Assembly (NCBI RefSeq): GCF_932274485.2
Contig: NC_065886.2
Coordinates: 18,365,501 to 18,429,500 of the forward strand
DNA: 64,000 nt
Direction: 5' to 3'
Source: Patella vulgata
Lineage: Eukaryota > Mollusca > Gastropoda > Patellidae
Below the pieces are notes generated by a model. That model did not search any database and was not told the origin of the DNA. It worked only from the letters and a program-made list of their open reading frames with translations. The translations under genes and the position numbers were made by a program. The stretch's first letter is position 1. Each line of letters opens with the position of its first letter. Of this stretch, positions 23,351 through 32,967 are shown piece after piece.

Positions 23351-23687
23351 ATTATCATTCTCGGTATCCACAGTGGTATCGTTCCGTCCTTCTCCACTAA
23401 CCTCTAGGACCATCCACGGAGAAGACACATAGTCAAATTATCCGCCCTTGATACTTCTGCTATTTTTATCGACCAACCGAGTAGGCGAAGGGAAGTAACC
23501 CGCATTTTATTGTGGTGAACGTAAACCATGGCGCTAAGACTGGTATGTAAACTATTTTTTGATTGGTTCGTAGAATCAATTTACGATCAAGGGCAGATTA
23601 TTTGAATTCGTGAAAACCGCGTGGATAGACCCAGAGGTTAGTGGAGTAGAAAGGAACGATAACAATGGGTTACCGAGAACGATTATC
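23351..23687. mobile_element. Foldback MITE, ~110-bp inverted arms
   Basis: The left arm (23351 to about 23455) pairs with the right arm (about 23580-23687). Shared blocks are TTCTCGGTA, CTCCACTAACCTCT, TATCCACG-type and TGCCCTTGAT, roughly three-quarters identical by eye. The ~125-bp centre is not part of the arms and is GC-richer. No transposase and no clear target duplication were seen. Confidence 0.7.
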
Positions 23688-23951
23688 AATTTACCAATGT
23701 TAAATTATCAGACACGGTTTATGGACAACTGTAGGTGCGGGGCAATCGCCGATAGAACAAACAATATCTGAATACAGCATGTACACCACGATCTATACTG
23801 ATATGGGGGTTCATGTTGCCAATTACTTTTAATTCATTTCGTCATATGGATTTATCGCTTTGTGCTTTCCTAAAAGGGGTCGTCCCTGTCATATTAGCGT
23901 TAATAAAAGTAGCGAATTCTATGCGATATATATCTTAGTCTCTCGCAACTA

Positions 23952-25482
23952 TACTATTCAAAAAAAGTAGGGGATATTTGATTTTGGGGGCATAATACTA
24001 AAATATGCAAATGACTACGAAAAAAGTCACTATAGAACCTAACAGAAGAAACATTCCCAGTTACATGTGACGCCCAAACGCACCAATAGCTACCGCATGG
24101 AATGCAGGTGATGCTTGGGATCATCATGGGGGTCCAACCCAAGATTTGCACGACTCTGACTTTGAATGTTACAGTCATTGTGGCATTGAATTCCAGGGTG
24201 GAAACATCAGTTTAATTGTTTTAGTGACCAGAAAACAAATTTTGATATGCGTCGGCTTACCCAAAATGAAAGGTTACGTGCCCTTGGCATGCTACAGATC
24301 GGCACAACACAGGCGGTTGTGGCGCGGACGATGAATGTTTCTCAGTCTGTCATAAGCAGGCCATGGCCCAGATACCGTGATACACAATCTGTACAGGACA
24401 GACCACGCTCAGGTCGACCAAGGGCGACAACTCAAGCCCAGGATCGATTTATCCGTACCTTGGCCTTGAGAAATCGTGTCATCACAGCAAATCAGATCAG
24501 CGCTCGTCTGCAAACAGACACTGGTGTGAGAGTGAGTGGCCAGACGATTCGGAATCGACTGCATAGGGGTCACCTTCGCGCCCGACGTCCTCGCGTGATC
24601 CCTTGTTTGAGAGATCATCACATTCAGGCAAGACGTCGTTGGTGTAGGGATCGTCAACACTGGGATAATCGACGCTGGAGCAATGTGATGTTTTCAGATG
24701 AGTCAAGGTTCACTGTTGATTTTTTGGACAGACGTAGGAGGGTGTGGCGTCGTCGAAACGAGCGCTTCCAAGACGTTAACGTCATCAGACATGATCGATT
24801 TGGGGGTGGTTCTGTTATGGTGTGGGGAGGCATCACTGTTGCTGGAAGAACGGCTTTACATGTTGTTGCAGGGCGTGTTACAGGCCAGTACTACCGGGAC
24901 AACATCTTGGCAGTCCATGTTGTGCCGTTCGCACGACGTCATGGCCGCCGTTTCATCTTCCAGGATGACAACGCAAGATGTCACAGGGCCAGGATCGTTA
25001 CAGGTTACCTCCAACAACAGAACATCACCACATTACCTTGGCCAGCACTGAGTCCCGACCTCTCCCCCATCGAGCATGTCTGGGACATGCTTGGACAGAG
25101 GTTACGTCAACGTCAACAACGTCATGCCAATGTCCAAGAACTTGCTGCTGCGTTGCAACAGGAATGGGACAATCTGGACCAAAATGACCTTAGACGTCTC
25201 ATTAGGAGTATGCCACGTCGGATCAATGCTTGTTTGGCAAACATAGGAGGATTTACCCGTTACTGACTTGGTTGTGATGCTGTGGTAACTTTGCTGTTTG
25301 ACCCCGGGTATCATTTTACCCTTATAATGGTCAGTCTGTGCCTTACTTAGTCTAACGATCATTTGGAATAAATCGATGAATGTGAACTTCATTTCATTTT
25401 GTCATTTGTTTCTTCGTCAGTTTCATTAGGTGACTTTAATAACACTTAAAAATCAAATATCCCCTACTTTTTTTGAATAGTA
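23952..25482 (+). mobile_element. Tc1-type DNA transposon, copy A (apparently complete)
   Basis: The element is 1531 bp. Its inverted ends of about 34 bp start TACTATTCAAAAAAAGTAGG and are essentially perfect (23952 on the left, 25482 on the right). It is flanked by TA at 23950-23951 and 25483-25484, the Tc1/mariner target duplication. It contains one uninterrupted transposase gene. Two further copies lie at 51.6 and 54.0 kb. By eye they differ at about 1 base in 100 over the stretches I compared, so the family is young. Confidence 0.95.
24247..25266 (+). CDS. Tc1-type DD34E transposase, copy A
   Basis: A 339-residue transposase that would cut and rejoin the TIR-ended element at TA sites in the nucleus. 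Residues ~1-110 form the bipartite helix-turn-helix DNA-binding region typical of Tc1, with a GRPR motif at 56-59 between the two halves. The catalytic core follows. D151 lies in FSDESRF, D241 in FQDDNARCH and E276 in LSPIEHVWD; exactly 34 residues separate D241 and E276, hence DD34E. GGGSVMVWGGI (187-196 region) and LPWPALSPDLSP are also family hallmarks. The length is usual for the family (about 340), and the frame has no stop or shift. The MRRLTQNERL start agrees with the other two copies. Compared with them, residues 39 and 41 differ (P-W-P here, L-W-S there), so this copy may not be fully consensus. No intron is visible. Confidence 0.95.
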   Translation: MRRLTQNERLRALGMLQIGTTQAVVARTMNVSQSVISRPWPRYRDTQSVQDRPRSGRPRATTQAQDRFIRTLALRNRVITANQISARLQTDTGVRVSGQTIRNRLHRGHLRARRPRVIPCLRDHHIQARRRWCRDRQHWDNRRWSNVMFSDESRFTVDFLDRRRRVWRRRNERFQDVNVIRHDRFGGGSVMVWGGITVAGRTALHVVAGRVTGQYYRDNILAVHVVPFARRHGRRFIFQDDNARCHRARIVTGYLQQQNITTLPWPALSPDLSPIEHVWDMLGQRLRQRQQRHANVQELAAALQQEWDNLDQNDLRRLIRSMPRRINACLANIGGFTRY

Positions 25483-25778
25483 TATCTGAAGCTCCGTAAG
25501 ATAAAATCTTCGTTAAATGTAGTCGGATTTATTATTACTATCGGCGGTAAGTTTGCAGTTTGACATCTGTAATAATGACTGTTTAACCATACATTCTATA
25601 GCATGGTTTATAAAGTGGTTTAGGAGAAGTCAAGGTCAGGGGTATCTAATTTGCATCTATTGAACATATCGCAACAAGCACCAATCACACCACATTCCCA
25701 TACCAAATTTTCAACAACAAAAAATCAAACTTACGGGAGGAAGTCGAAAATAAAAACAAAACATAGTATAGTCTTTAA

Positions 25779-26641
25779 AGGACAATATTGGTGCCAGTCA
25801 TTATCACATATGTGTTAGAGCTGGGTAAACACATTCCAAATATAATTTTAACACAGAGATCATTGCTACGAAAGCTGAGTAATGCAGGTTTCCTGAATCG
25901 GAAGTGACAAACGCCAAAGGAAAACAAGAGTCATGCCTCTATATAACTGACTCATGTGACGAGTGATAACAGATACACGGCCGAATTTCTGCTCACTAAT
26001 AAGACCAAAAGTTGTTTTATGGGACTGTAAGAGGATACCTGACAATTCAATAAAGTAATTGATCGCATTAGATAAGAGAGAAAAATAGAAATAGTCCGTA
26101 CATTCCCTTGTTTATATTTATTCTACACCTTATAAAAACATGGTAATGCACGGACTTTTTCGGTTTTTCTTTGAGTTCTTTTATCTAGTTGCAGTCAATT
26201 CTTTTTATGAATTGTCAGATATCCTCTCACAGTCTCACACAACAACTTTTGGTCTTGGAAGGAATTATTAGTGAGCAGAATCTGTTATCACTCGTCACTT
26301 CAGTCAGTTATATAGAGGGATGCCTCGTGTTTTCCTTTGGCGTTCGTCACTTCCGATTCAGAAAACCTGTATTACTCAGCTATCGTAGCAATGATCTCTG
26401 TGTTAAAATTATATTTGGAACGTGTTTAATTAGTTCTATTACATATGTGATAATGACTGACACCAATATTGTCCTTTAAGAAGGGATGCCTCGTGTTTTC
26501 CTTTGGCGTTCGTCACTTCCGATTCAGAAAACCTGTATTGCTCAGCTATCGTAGCAATGATCTCTGTGTTAAAATTATATTTGGAACGTGTTTAATTAGT
26601 TCTATTACATATGTGATAATGACTGACACCAATATTGTCCT
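25779..26641 (+). mobile_element. TTAA-flanked foldback element, copy 1
   Basis: The left end AGGACAATATTGGTGCC after TTAA (25775-25778) pairs with GGCACC-type AATATTGTCCT before TTAA (26476-26479 and again 26642-26645). Pairing runs through nearly the whole element: about 340 bp on each side fold on each other, with a centre near 26100-26160 that is itself inverted around GTCCGTACATTCCC / GGTAATGCACGGAC. TTAA target sites fit piggyBac-type MITEs. No transposase is present. The right end is followed by a duplicated end (see next entry). Minus- and plus-strand frames inside are arm sequence. Confidence 0.8.
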
Positions 26642-26647
26642 TTAAGA
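26316..26647. repeat. 166-bp tandem duplication of the foldback right arm
   Basis: AGGGATGCCTCGTGTTTTCC occurs at 26316 and 26482, and the two units continue in register to TTAAGA at their ends. I see one difference (GTATTACTC versus GTATTGCTC). The duplication copied the outer end of the element with its TTAA, giving two alternative right ends. Confidence 0.9.
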
Positions 26648-27470
26648 TTATCTTTTAGGAGTCCCATCCCTTCTATTTGAACAAACTTCAATGTTATATC
26701 ATCTAAATCAAATCCTTTAAACTATCACAAGGTTACCGACACAATTTCCCTCAAACTGCCTCGCCTCAACCCTTTATTTAAACAAGTATGCCTTATTCTT
26801 ACCAACCTTTATATATTTTAAAAGGCATGGGAGTGATTATGTAGAAGGGGTATGAAGAAAGACAATTGTGTAATATACGCAAAAGGAACTGACTATAAGC
26901 CAATTGTATTCACCACAAGCTAATTGTATTCACCACAAACCAATTGTTTAAATTCCTACTCTGTAACAAGAGCGTGAGTGGAGCAGATGTAAAGTTTATC
27001 GTCAAGTACACCATACTTTCTAATCATATTTTTTATTGTCTGGAAAGCGAATGGTCGGTTTCCTTCAGTACACAGTGGATATCATGTTTAGAGGAGAAGT
27101 CTATCGCCCCGAACCACTCAAGATGTCAAACCGTATTGTCTGGAAAACAAATGTTGAAGAAATAGTCCTGGAGTTCCAGTGAATCTATCTCTGGAGATGG
27201 TTTTGTGTTAAATGGAGGTCTACAGAATATATAAAATATAATTTGTTTAAAAACAGATGCAGATCAATTCACAGCACGTCTGACTGGAAATTGAATTAAG
27301 TAATTTCAAGGTCAGTCTATTGTGTGGCTCTACACATACATTTTAAATCGAAACTCAGTAATTCCACACACAACCCAAGTTTGGACCAAATCCCGCCAAA
27401 TACGGACCATCTAGTGTTATTAACTGTACTCAACAGACATTAATAATTACAGGAAGCAACCAAACTGTGA
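26648..27470. other. Unassigned DNA
   Basis: No gene recognised. A short direct repeat (CAAT-TGTATTCACCACAA, ~22 bp, two to three units) lies near 26898-26945. Confidence 0.45.
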
Positions 27471-27482
27471 TAATTGGTACGA

Positions 27483-27727
27483 AATAAAATGGGGTTTGAC
27501 GCCCTACTTTTCTGCTTACAGTGTGCTGTAAGGGAAATTTTGCCCGAGCAGCGGCACTATGGCCTACTGCCCAGGGATCTTTTATGTACTAGACAACTGT
27601 TCTGGTCAGGCTCTCCTTCCTGCACCACTGACGGCGGAAAATCCCGATGAACTTTCTCGGCCAATGCAGGGATGAAACCCCCAGGTTAGCGAATCAGCGT
27701 CTTACTCACTTAGCCACGATGGCTCCC
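27483..27727 (-). repeat. SINE-1 copy with intact 12-bp target duplication
   Basis: Tail at the left (ATAAAATGGGGTTTGACG), head at the right (TTACTCACTTAGCCACGATG, then GCTCCC). TAATTGGTACGA lies at 27471-27482 and again at 27728-27739, a perfect target duplication. That fixes both ends of the family, showing the unit starts at GGGAGCC and ends in the ATTTC-type tail. Two internal segments are missing relative to the copy at 38.05 kb, so this is a shortened form. Confidence 0.95.
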
Positions 27728-27969
27728 TAATTGGTACGATTCCCTCTAAATACAGATCTATATTTCGTTTCGTTTTTGTTTATACTTCTGATGGCCCCCA
27801 CTACACGAGGGCAAGGAAATCGAAATGGTGAACGATAGAAAATGATACGAAATAGAATCTGTATTTTAATCGGTTTGTATTTTCCACACTGTTGTTTGCG
27901 AGAATAGTAGCTTTGTGGCCATATAAAAAAAAGTCTGAAATTGCTAATGTTCTATAATTGCTACAGAAT

Positions 27970-28500
27970 TAACAGTGCGTGATGTGCCGGAGCAAGGGTC
28001 TCAGGGATCGGGGCCTGGGCAGTGTGGCACGAATATCGGTCATATCGACGTATCGAAGCGCGTCGTATTCACACAATGAGAAGGGTTTCTTCCACCCACG
28101 TCGGGGAAAAGGCGATCGGAGTTAACCGGGAGTAGAATTCCATGAGACGGTTCATTCATCACCGTGTCGCGCTCCCGAGTGTTTCCACATGGTCACCGCC
28201 TCTCTCGGTCGAGGGTTATGCGAGTATTGCGGAGATGGGAGTGCGTCCGAAGTGTTCCAATACCCGTCATCAGCTGACACGAGTGACAGGAAACGCGAGT
28301 GCCAGTCTAGGAGTTTGAGAAATACGAGCAAGAAATGGCATGTTCTACGGTTGATTGTTTGACGACACAGAGCTCTTTAATAATGGGGGAAATCTGAGAT
28401 TTTGGAGAAAATCGCCCAGGTTACGAATTACGATGCCGACAGCTCGATCCACGACAGACGCACACCGACACGTAGGCGTAGACAATAGTCGGAAGTACAA
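27970..28500. other. GC- and CpG-rich island of unknown nature
   Basis: About 500 bases are visibly richer in GC and CpG than the surroundings (for example GTATCGAAGCGCGTCG, GTGTCGCGCTCCCGAG). Stretches of up to ~70 codons are open on the plus strand but with stops between them and no motif I recognise. It could be an unmethylated promoter-type island, an old decayed gene or a decayed element. Confidence 0.4.
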
Positions 28501-29656
28501 CTAGCTTATTATTTAACATCAAGTCCAGGAATCGTGGAACCAAAATAACAATCAAACTGGTGATAGATCTGAAATCCACTTAATTGGATTGCAGATCACC
28601 GAGTTATCCAACCCATCGCCATCTTAAAAAGTAACAATATTTCAATAGATAGTGGTTGATTTAATGTCAAAAGTATGCCCTCGTTGCAAGATTTTATATT
28701 GTTCTTTAGAATTAAATGGGTACAAAGGGATATTTCAATGATCAATGTATTGGATGGTGTTACTTTGATTATATCGTGTTACTTATGGTTGACAAGCGGA
28801 TACATCTCTACCCGATGAAGCGGTAAATTGCCGACCTCCGCAGAGTTTGCAAGAAATACACATCAACAAGATATGTCGATGGTTTAACCGGGCAACAGTT
28901 ATAAAAACTTCATAATGTTCACGTAAATATTGCGTTGCATTTGATAAATTAGTTAGTCCTTGGATTAATAGAATCGATTAGATAGCATTTATTTGTGCAC
29001 GCTGTCATGACAACAACGATTATATACATATAGATATTGGTTTCAGCATAAACTGATTACGTCACAACAAAAAAATAGGCAGGTAATTGAAAACGATAAG
29101 AGATGATTGGAAAATGGTGCGCTCTACTTTGTATTACGTTATCCGTTTTTGAAAAGGGCATAACCGGTCGGGTTTTAGTGAAATGCTATCCGATCAAATG
29201 CAGCGTAAATCGATAAAAAAGACAATGATGTCAGAATATGATGGCGATATAATTTTCTATATATACTGAATTATTCGAACTGCATTATATGTTATTAGTT
29301 ATCTAATCTTTATATTGATTATCTATGACGGGGAAGACATTTCATTAATTTTAATGAAAATTCTTGGTAATTTGAAGATAGTTGGGTAACTTATATCCTA
29401 TCAGTTTCATAACATGGCGGTAAGGGCAATGACATTAGAATGATTCCGGCTCGCCATTTTCATATCTTAATCGAAGAGGGGCTTTCAGAACATCTGAAGG
29501 TCAAAATTAGATAAAATATGGCGGTGAGAGTAATGGTATTATAAAGTTTCCTTGTCAGTTGAATCATATCTTATTCGAAGAGGTCAGAATTTGTCAATAT
29601 ATGATTTCTCTAGTATACAGAAGTATACATTAAGCAGACGCCCTGGAGGCCAAACA
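28501..29656. other. Unassigned AT-rich DNA
   Basis: No gene recognised. AAAATATGGCGGT-type phrases recur at about 29412 and 29515 (ATGGCGGTAAGGGCAATG / ATGGCGGTGAGAGTAATG), suggesting a ~100-bp local duplication. Confidence 0.4.
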
Positions 29657-29935
29657 AATGAAATTGCGTTTAATGTCTTACTTTTCTGCACCGACTGGTC
29701 AGGGACATTTTGCCCCGACTGTTGCACTAAGGTGTCCAACTATTAATGATTCTTTTACGTGCATGCCAGTGTATCCGAACGACAAGATGCTGTTTTTTGC
29801 CAGACCCCACCCTCGTTCTGCACTACTACTGACAAGAGGGAACAACAATGCATGAAAAATCTTGGGGAACCTTCTCAGCCAAAATCTCGATCAAACCCTG
29901 CACCATCTGGTTAGTGAGCCAGTGCGTCTCTGTCT
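29657..29935 (-). repeat. SINE-1 copy, diverged
   Basis: The tail (AAATGAAATTGCGTTTAATG), body and B-box-side sequence (TTAGTGAGCCAGTGCGTC) are in order with many substitutions and small gaps. The A-box end is degraded. Confidence 0.8.
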
Positions 29936-30559
29936 CTAGTATGTCAAAAAAAATTAGCATTTTGGCCTTCCGCTCGAGCAACTACTAAAAATTCAAGACA
30001 TGGTTTACAATTCGTTTTCTCAATATTGGAACGGGATCATGGGGCCTAGTCCGGGGATTTTTTTTAACCCTGTCTTAGTTTAAGATTATAGACAGAGTTA
30101 TAGAATATAGAGCTACCATAACAAATCTGACGGCAAGGTGATTATTGACGAGTTTCATTTCAGATATTAAAATAATAATTATGTAACAGTTTTCAAACAA
30201 CCCAGAGTCCATGCCCCTGTGAATGGAAACTGACTGTGATTTCCCACAGATATGCTTCTATATAATAGTCAAATAATGTACCTACAACTGTTGGAACTTT
30301 GTAGATAAAACATACGTCCTGGGCATTCTCTTGATTACTTTTCAATATTATCTGTAAATTAGACTCGGTAACCATGGTGATGTCACACAGGCTGTAGGTC
30401 AATATACAATGATAAAGGTATTTTATACACTCATTGATTTTTTTTCTCTCCGCCATTGATCGAATCAGAACCTGATTGAAACTTATAAAAATAAGACCAG
30501 AAAATGTCACCTTTCCCATTAACTCGTGACTAGTTTACATGACATGAACTTCAATGATA
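29936..30559. other. Unassigned DNA
   Basis: A 108-codon minus-strand frame (30193-30519) starts MGKVTFSGLIF but shows no motif or splice context; I treat it as fortuitous. Confidence 0.4.
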
Positions 30560-30812
30560 AACCTAATAGATCTTTTGTAACATATTTTGCCTGAAACCAT
30601 TCTCTAAATGCCGTATGAAGCTTAAAGAAACACCCATCCCAAGAAATCTTATAGGTCTCTTGTAACATATTTTGTCTGAAACCATTCTCTAAATGCCGTA
30701 TGTAGCTTAAAGAAACATCCTTCCCAAGAAATCTTATAGGTCTTTTGTAACATATTTTGTCTGAATTCTCAAAATGCCGTATGTAGGTTAAAGAAACACC
30801 CTTCCGAAGAAA
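30560..30812. repeat. 85-bp tandem repeat, 3 copies
   Basis: TGTAACATATTTTG occurs at 30576, 30661 and 30746, exactly 85 bp apart. Each unit contains AAATGCCGTATG, TTAAAGAAACA and CCAAGAAATCTTATAGG. The third unit has lost about 8 bases (CTGAATTCTC versus CTGAAACCATTCTC) and is shorter. Confidence 0.9.
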
Positions 30813-31031
30813 AATTACTTTTAATTCATCTAAAAATAAATCGGTGCACGAAACGACTGGAAAGACAAGAATCTATCCAGTTTGGGTATATCTTCATAAT
30901 GTCGAGGATTGAGTGTGACTGATTTAGCCGTCTAAATTTGTCTCGATGCCGCTTATTAAAATCATGGTAGATTGACACCACCTTGGTATAAACTAGTCCC
31001 AACACCAACATGAGTGATCGTATTATTTTTC

Positions 31032-31034
<3 letters not shown>

Positions 31035-31068
<34 letters not shown>

Positions 31069-31324
31069 GGGGTTTAACGTCCACTCGACACAAACTAGGT
31101 CATTTCGGGACTAAAATATTGTTTAATTTTATTTACATAATTTGCTTGCGAGTAGGGGTCTTTAGCAGTGGGAGGGAACCGGAGGACCCGGAGAAAACCC
31201 ACGAGGTTGGACAGGCGACCATACTCCTTGTCACGTACAACCGAGGATTCGAAACCACGCCAGTCGACTCAATGACAGACTTGATTACACAGCGCGCGCA
31301 CGCTAACCATTCAGCCATCCAACC
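31035..31324 (-). repeat. SINE-2 copy, full length with GA tail
   Basis: A GA tract (about 31 bases), then AAATGGGGTTTAACGTCC, CTCGACACAAACTAGGTC, the CCGGAGGACCCGGAGAAA block, the B-box complement and the head complement CATTCAGCCATCCAACC. A C run of about 13 bases follows the head. Ends and order agree with the copy at 19.8 kb. The open frames on both strands here are SINE sequence. Confidence 0.9.
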
Positions 31325-31377
31325 CCCCCCCCCCCTTGGATACAAAAGTCCAAAATTGAATATATCACCCACAATAC

Positions 31378-31519
31378 TTCTTTAAGTGGAATTTAGTAAT
31401 TGAACAATAACACACTAACAGTACCACGTCATTTGCTTGATAAAGACGAGAGTATCATCGTCGAAACGTTGCATGTTAATAAACCAAAAATTGCTGTTCC
31501 ATAAATAAAGTTAGTGTGG
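31378..31519 (+). repeat. 5'-truncated retroelement 3' end within a 12-bp target duplication
   Basis: CACCCACAATAC lies at 31366-31377 and 31520-31531, bracketing 142 bp. Inside, GACGA (31445-31449) and TCGTC (31458-31462) can pair and are followed at once by GAAAC (31463-31467), preceded by TTGATAA. This layout resembles a decayed hammerhead-ribozyme core (CTGATGA, stem II, GAAA), which I recall from the ends of Penelope-like and related retroelements. AATAAACC and ATAAATAAAG near the 3' end are consistent with a retroelement tail. No protein-coding part is present. Confidence 0.55.
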
Positions 31520-31639
31520 CACCCACAATACATTTTTTCACTATCAGTTCCCCTTTAAATCGGGCAACCGAGTGTTGTCATGTAAACGAAAACAAAATTC
31601 AATTTCATTGCTTTCTTGCACAATTGCATTAACAGCTAC

Positions 31640-31970
31640 AGTTAAAGGAGACAAGCCGCTAACTCAATATCATTCACAGTCTTCGACATTGCAAACATGA
31701 CTTATTGGTCAGTTTAAATCAACATTGATGTTGTTATCTTACCGTGAAAAGATGGACTTTTGATATCCAATATTTAAGACAAAATAAAAAATTTAAAACT
31801 GGCACACGAATCGCGTCCCCGAATGCTTTCGAGACCCATTTGTATGAAGCGACTTGGTGAACGAGGCAAAACATATACCACAGGAGAATACTACCACTGT
31901 AGACTGGAATAACCAGACGCCAAAGACTGCCATTCAATTTGGACTCTTCGCCGAACATAACTGATAGGAA
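31640..31970. repeat. Dispersed repeat R4, copy 1
   Basis: Matches 49108-49460. Shared blocks are TAACTCAATAT, TTGATGTTGTTATCTT, ATATCCAATA and TGTCATTCAATTTGGA-type (here TGCCATTCAATTTGGAC) before CCGAACAT. The 74-codon minus-strand frame at 31734-31958 is not conserved in the other copy, so it is not taken as a gene. Confidence 0.55.
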
Positions 31971-32005
31971 TCATGGTAGTTGCCAAAAAATAGAGATTTA
32001 GCGCC

Positions 32006-32212
32006 TTTAAACATACATTATGCAAGAGCTAAATCTGCCAATTGCAGGTCTTTCTTTAGGTCTGAAATGTTATCTAAATTATTAATTGGACATGAATTAA
32101 CTTATCCAGAACACAATCAACTCTCGATGGCATCGCTAGCTTGCGATATTTACTGGATTAGAACCCGATCTGCTGCTTCTGATTAAATCAAAAAGTGGGT
32201 AATCGAGACTAT
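32006..32212 (+). repeat. Dispersed repeat R3, copy 1
   Basis: Shares TTTAAACATACATTATGCAA-type sequence, GCTAAATCTGCC, GCAGGTCTTTCTTTAGG and CCCGATGGCATCG-like blocks with copies at 32968-33316 and 53073-53427. No terminal repeats or protein seen. It directly follows R4 copy 1, but R4 copy 2 is not followed by R3. Confidence 0.65.
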
Positions 32213-32967
32213 GTTTTTTTATCGTACCGACTTTAGTAATGATGATCGAAGCTAGGCCCAAAATTCAATCGCTAAATACTTGGTATTGATAACTACCAGC
32301 TCTTTATATAATCTCCGATAATGTATCTTTAAACGATAAACGTTGAGGACAGCTACTATCTCTCAATTGAAACTGATTTATGTACAACAGTATTCGTGTC
32401 TGAGATTTTCGATTTGTCTTCCTGTTTCCATACAGTCAGATTTTCACATCTTTCAGCAGTCGCTTGAGTTCCATCATGCTGATTGATATATTTACTTCAC
32501 ATTTTCCAAATTTACAAATTTTAATGTCATTATTTATGATTTTCGTCCATTTTTTTAATGTTCGTCCTCCCCATTTCATGTATATGTCGCTATTCAGTAG
32601 TGATTTGTCGGTTCGGTTTCTCAGTTGTTGCTAGTGACTACGAGCACAAAACGAGCTATAATTCTGTTGAATTATATTCCCGAGCAATGATAACGAATAT
32701 TATTAGATCATTTGTCACAATGAATAATAGTTATGAGCGATTTTGTTTTGTTTACAGTTCAATTCAATTCGAGCTGTAGTACAACATTGCGGATATTGGT
32801 CCGGTTCCTAGATAATGTCCCTTTTTTTCCTTATAGTCTACATGTACATGTAAGTCAGGATAGAAACCTCGTCCAGAATAGCAATGGTTAATGAGCCGAT
32901 ACCGCCCGGAATCACTGTTTCAGAAACATTGTGATGGTCGACCATAACCAGACAGACAAATCTCATT
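32213..32967. other. Unassigned AT-rich DNA
   Basis: Nothing recognised beyond AT-rich sequence between two R3 copies. Confidence 0.4.

Noticed and set aside
24409-24836. Short minus-strand frames within transposon copy A (and the plus-strand equivalents in copies B and C)
   Set aside because: They are shadows of the transposase gene, conserved only because the transposase is.
26189-26479. 96-codon frame in the foldback element as a transposase
   Set aside because: It is arm sequence, repeated inverted in the other arm and in copy 2; no catalytic motif.
30560-30812. CRISPR-like array at direct-repeat clusters
   Set aside because: Units are contiguous tandem repeats without unique spacers, in animal-type DNA.
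31014-31385. 123-codon plus-strand frame starting with an RE-dipeptide run
   Set aside because: The Arg-Glu run is the GA tract of a SINE-2 copy and the rest is SINE-2 body.
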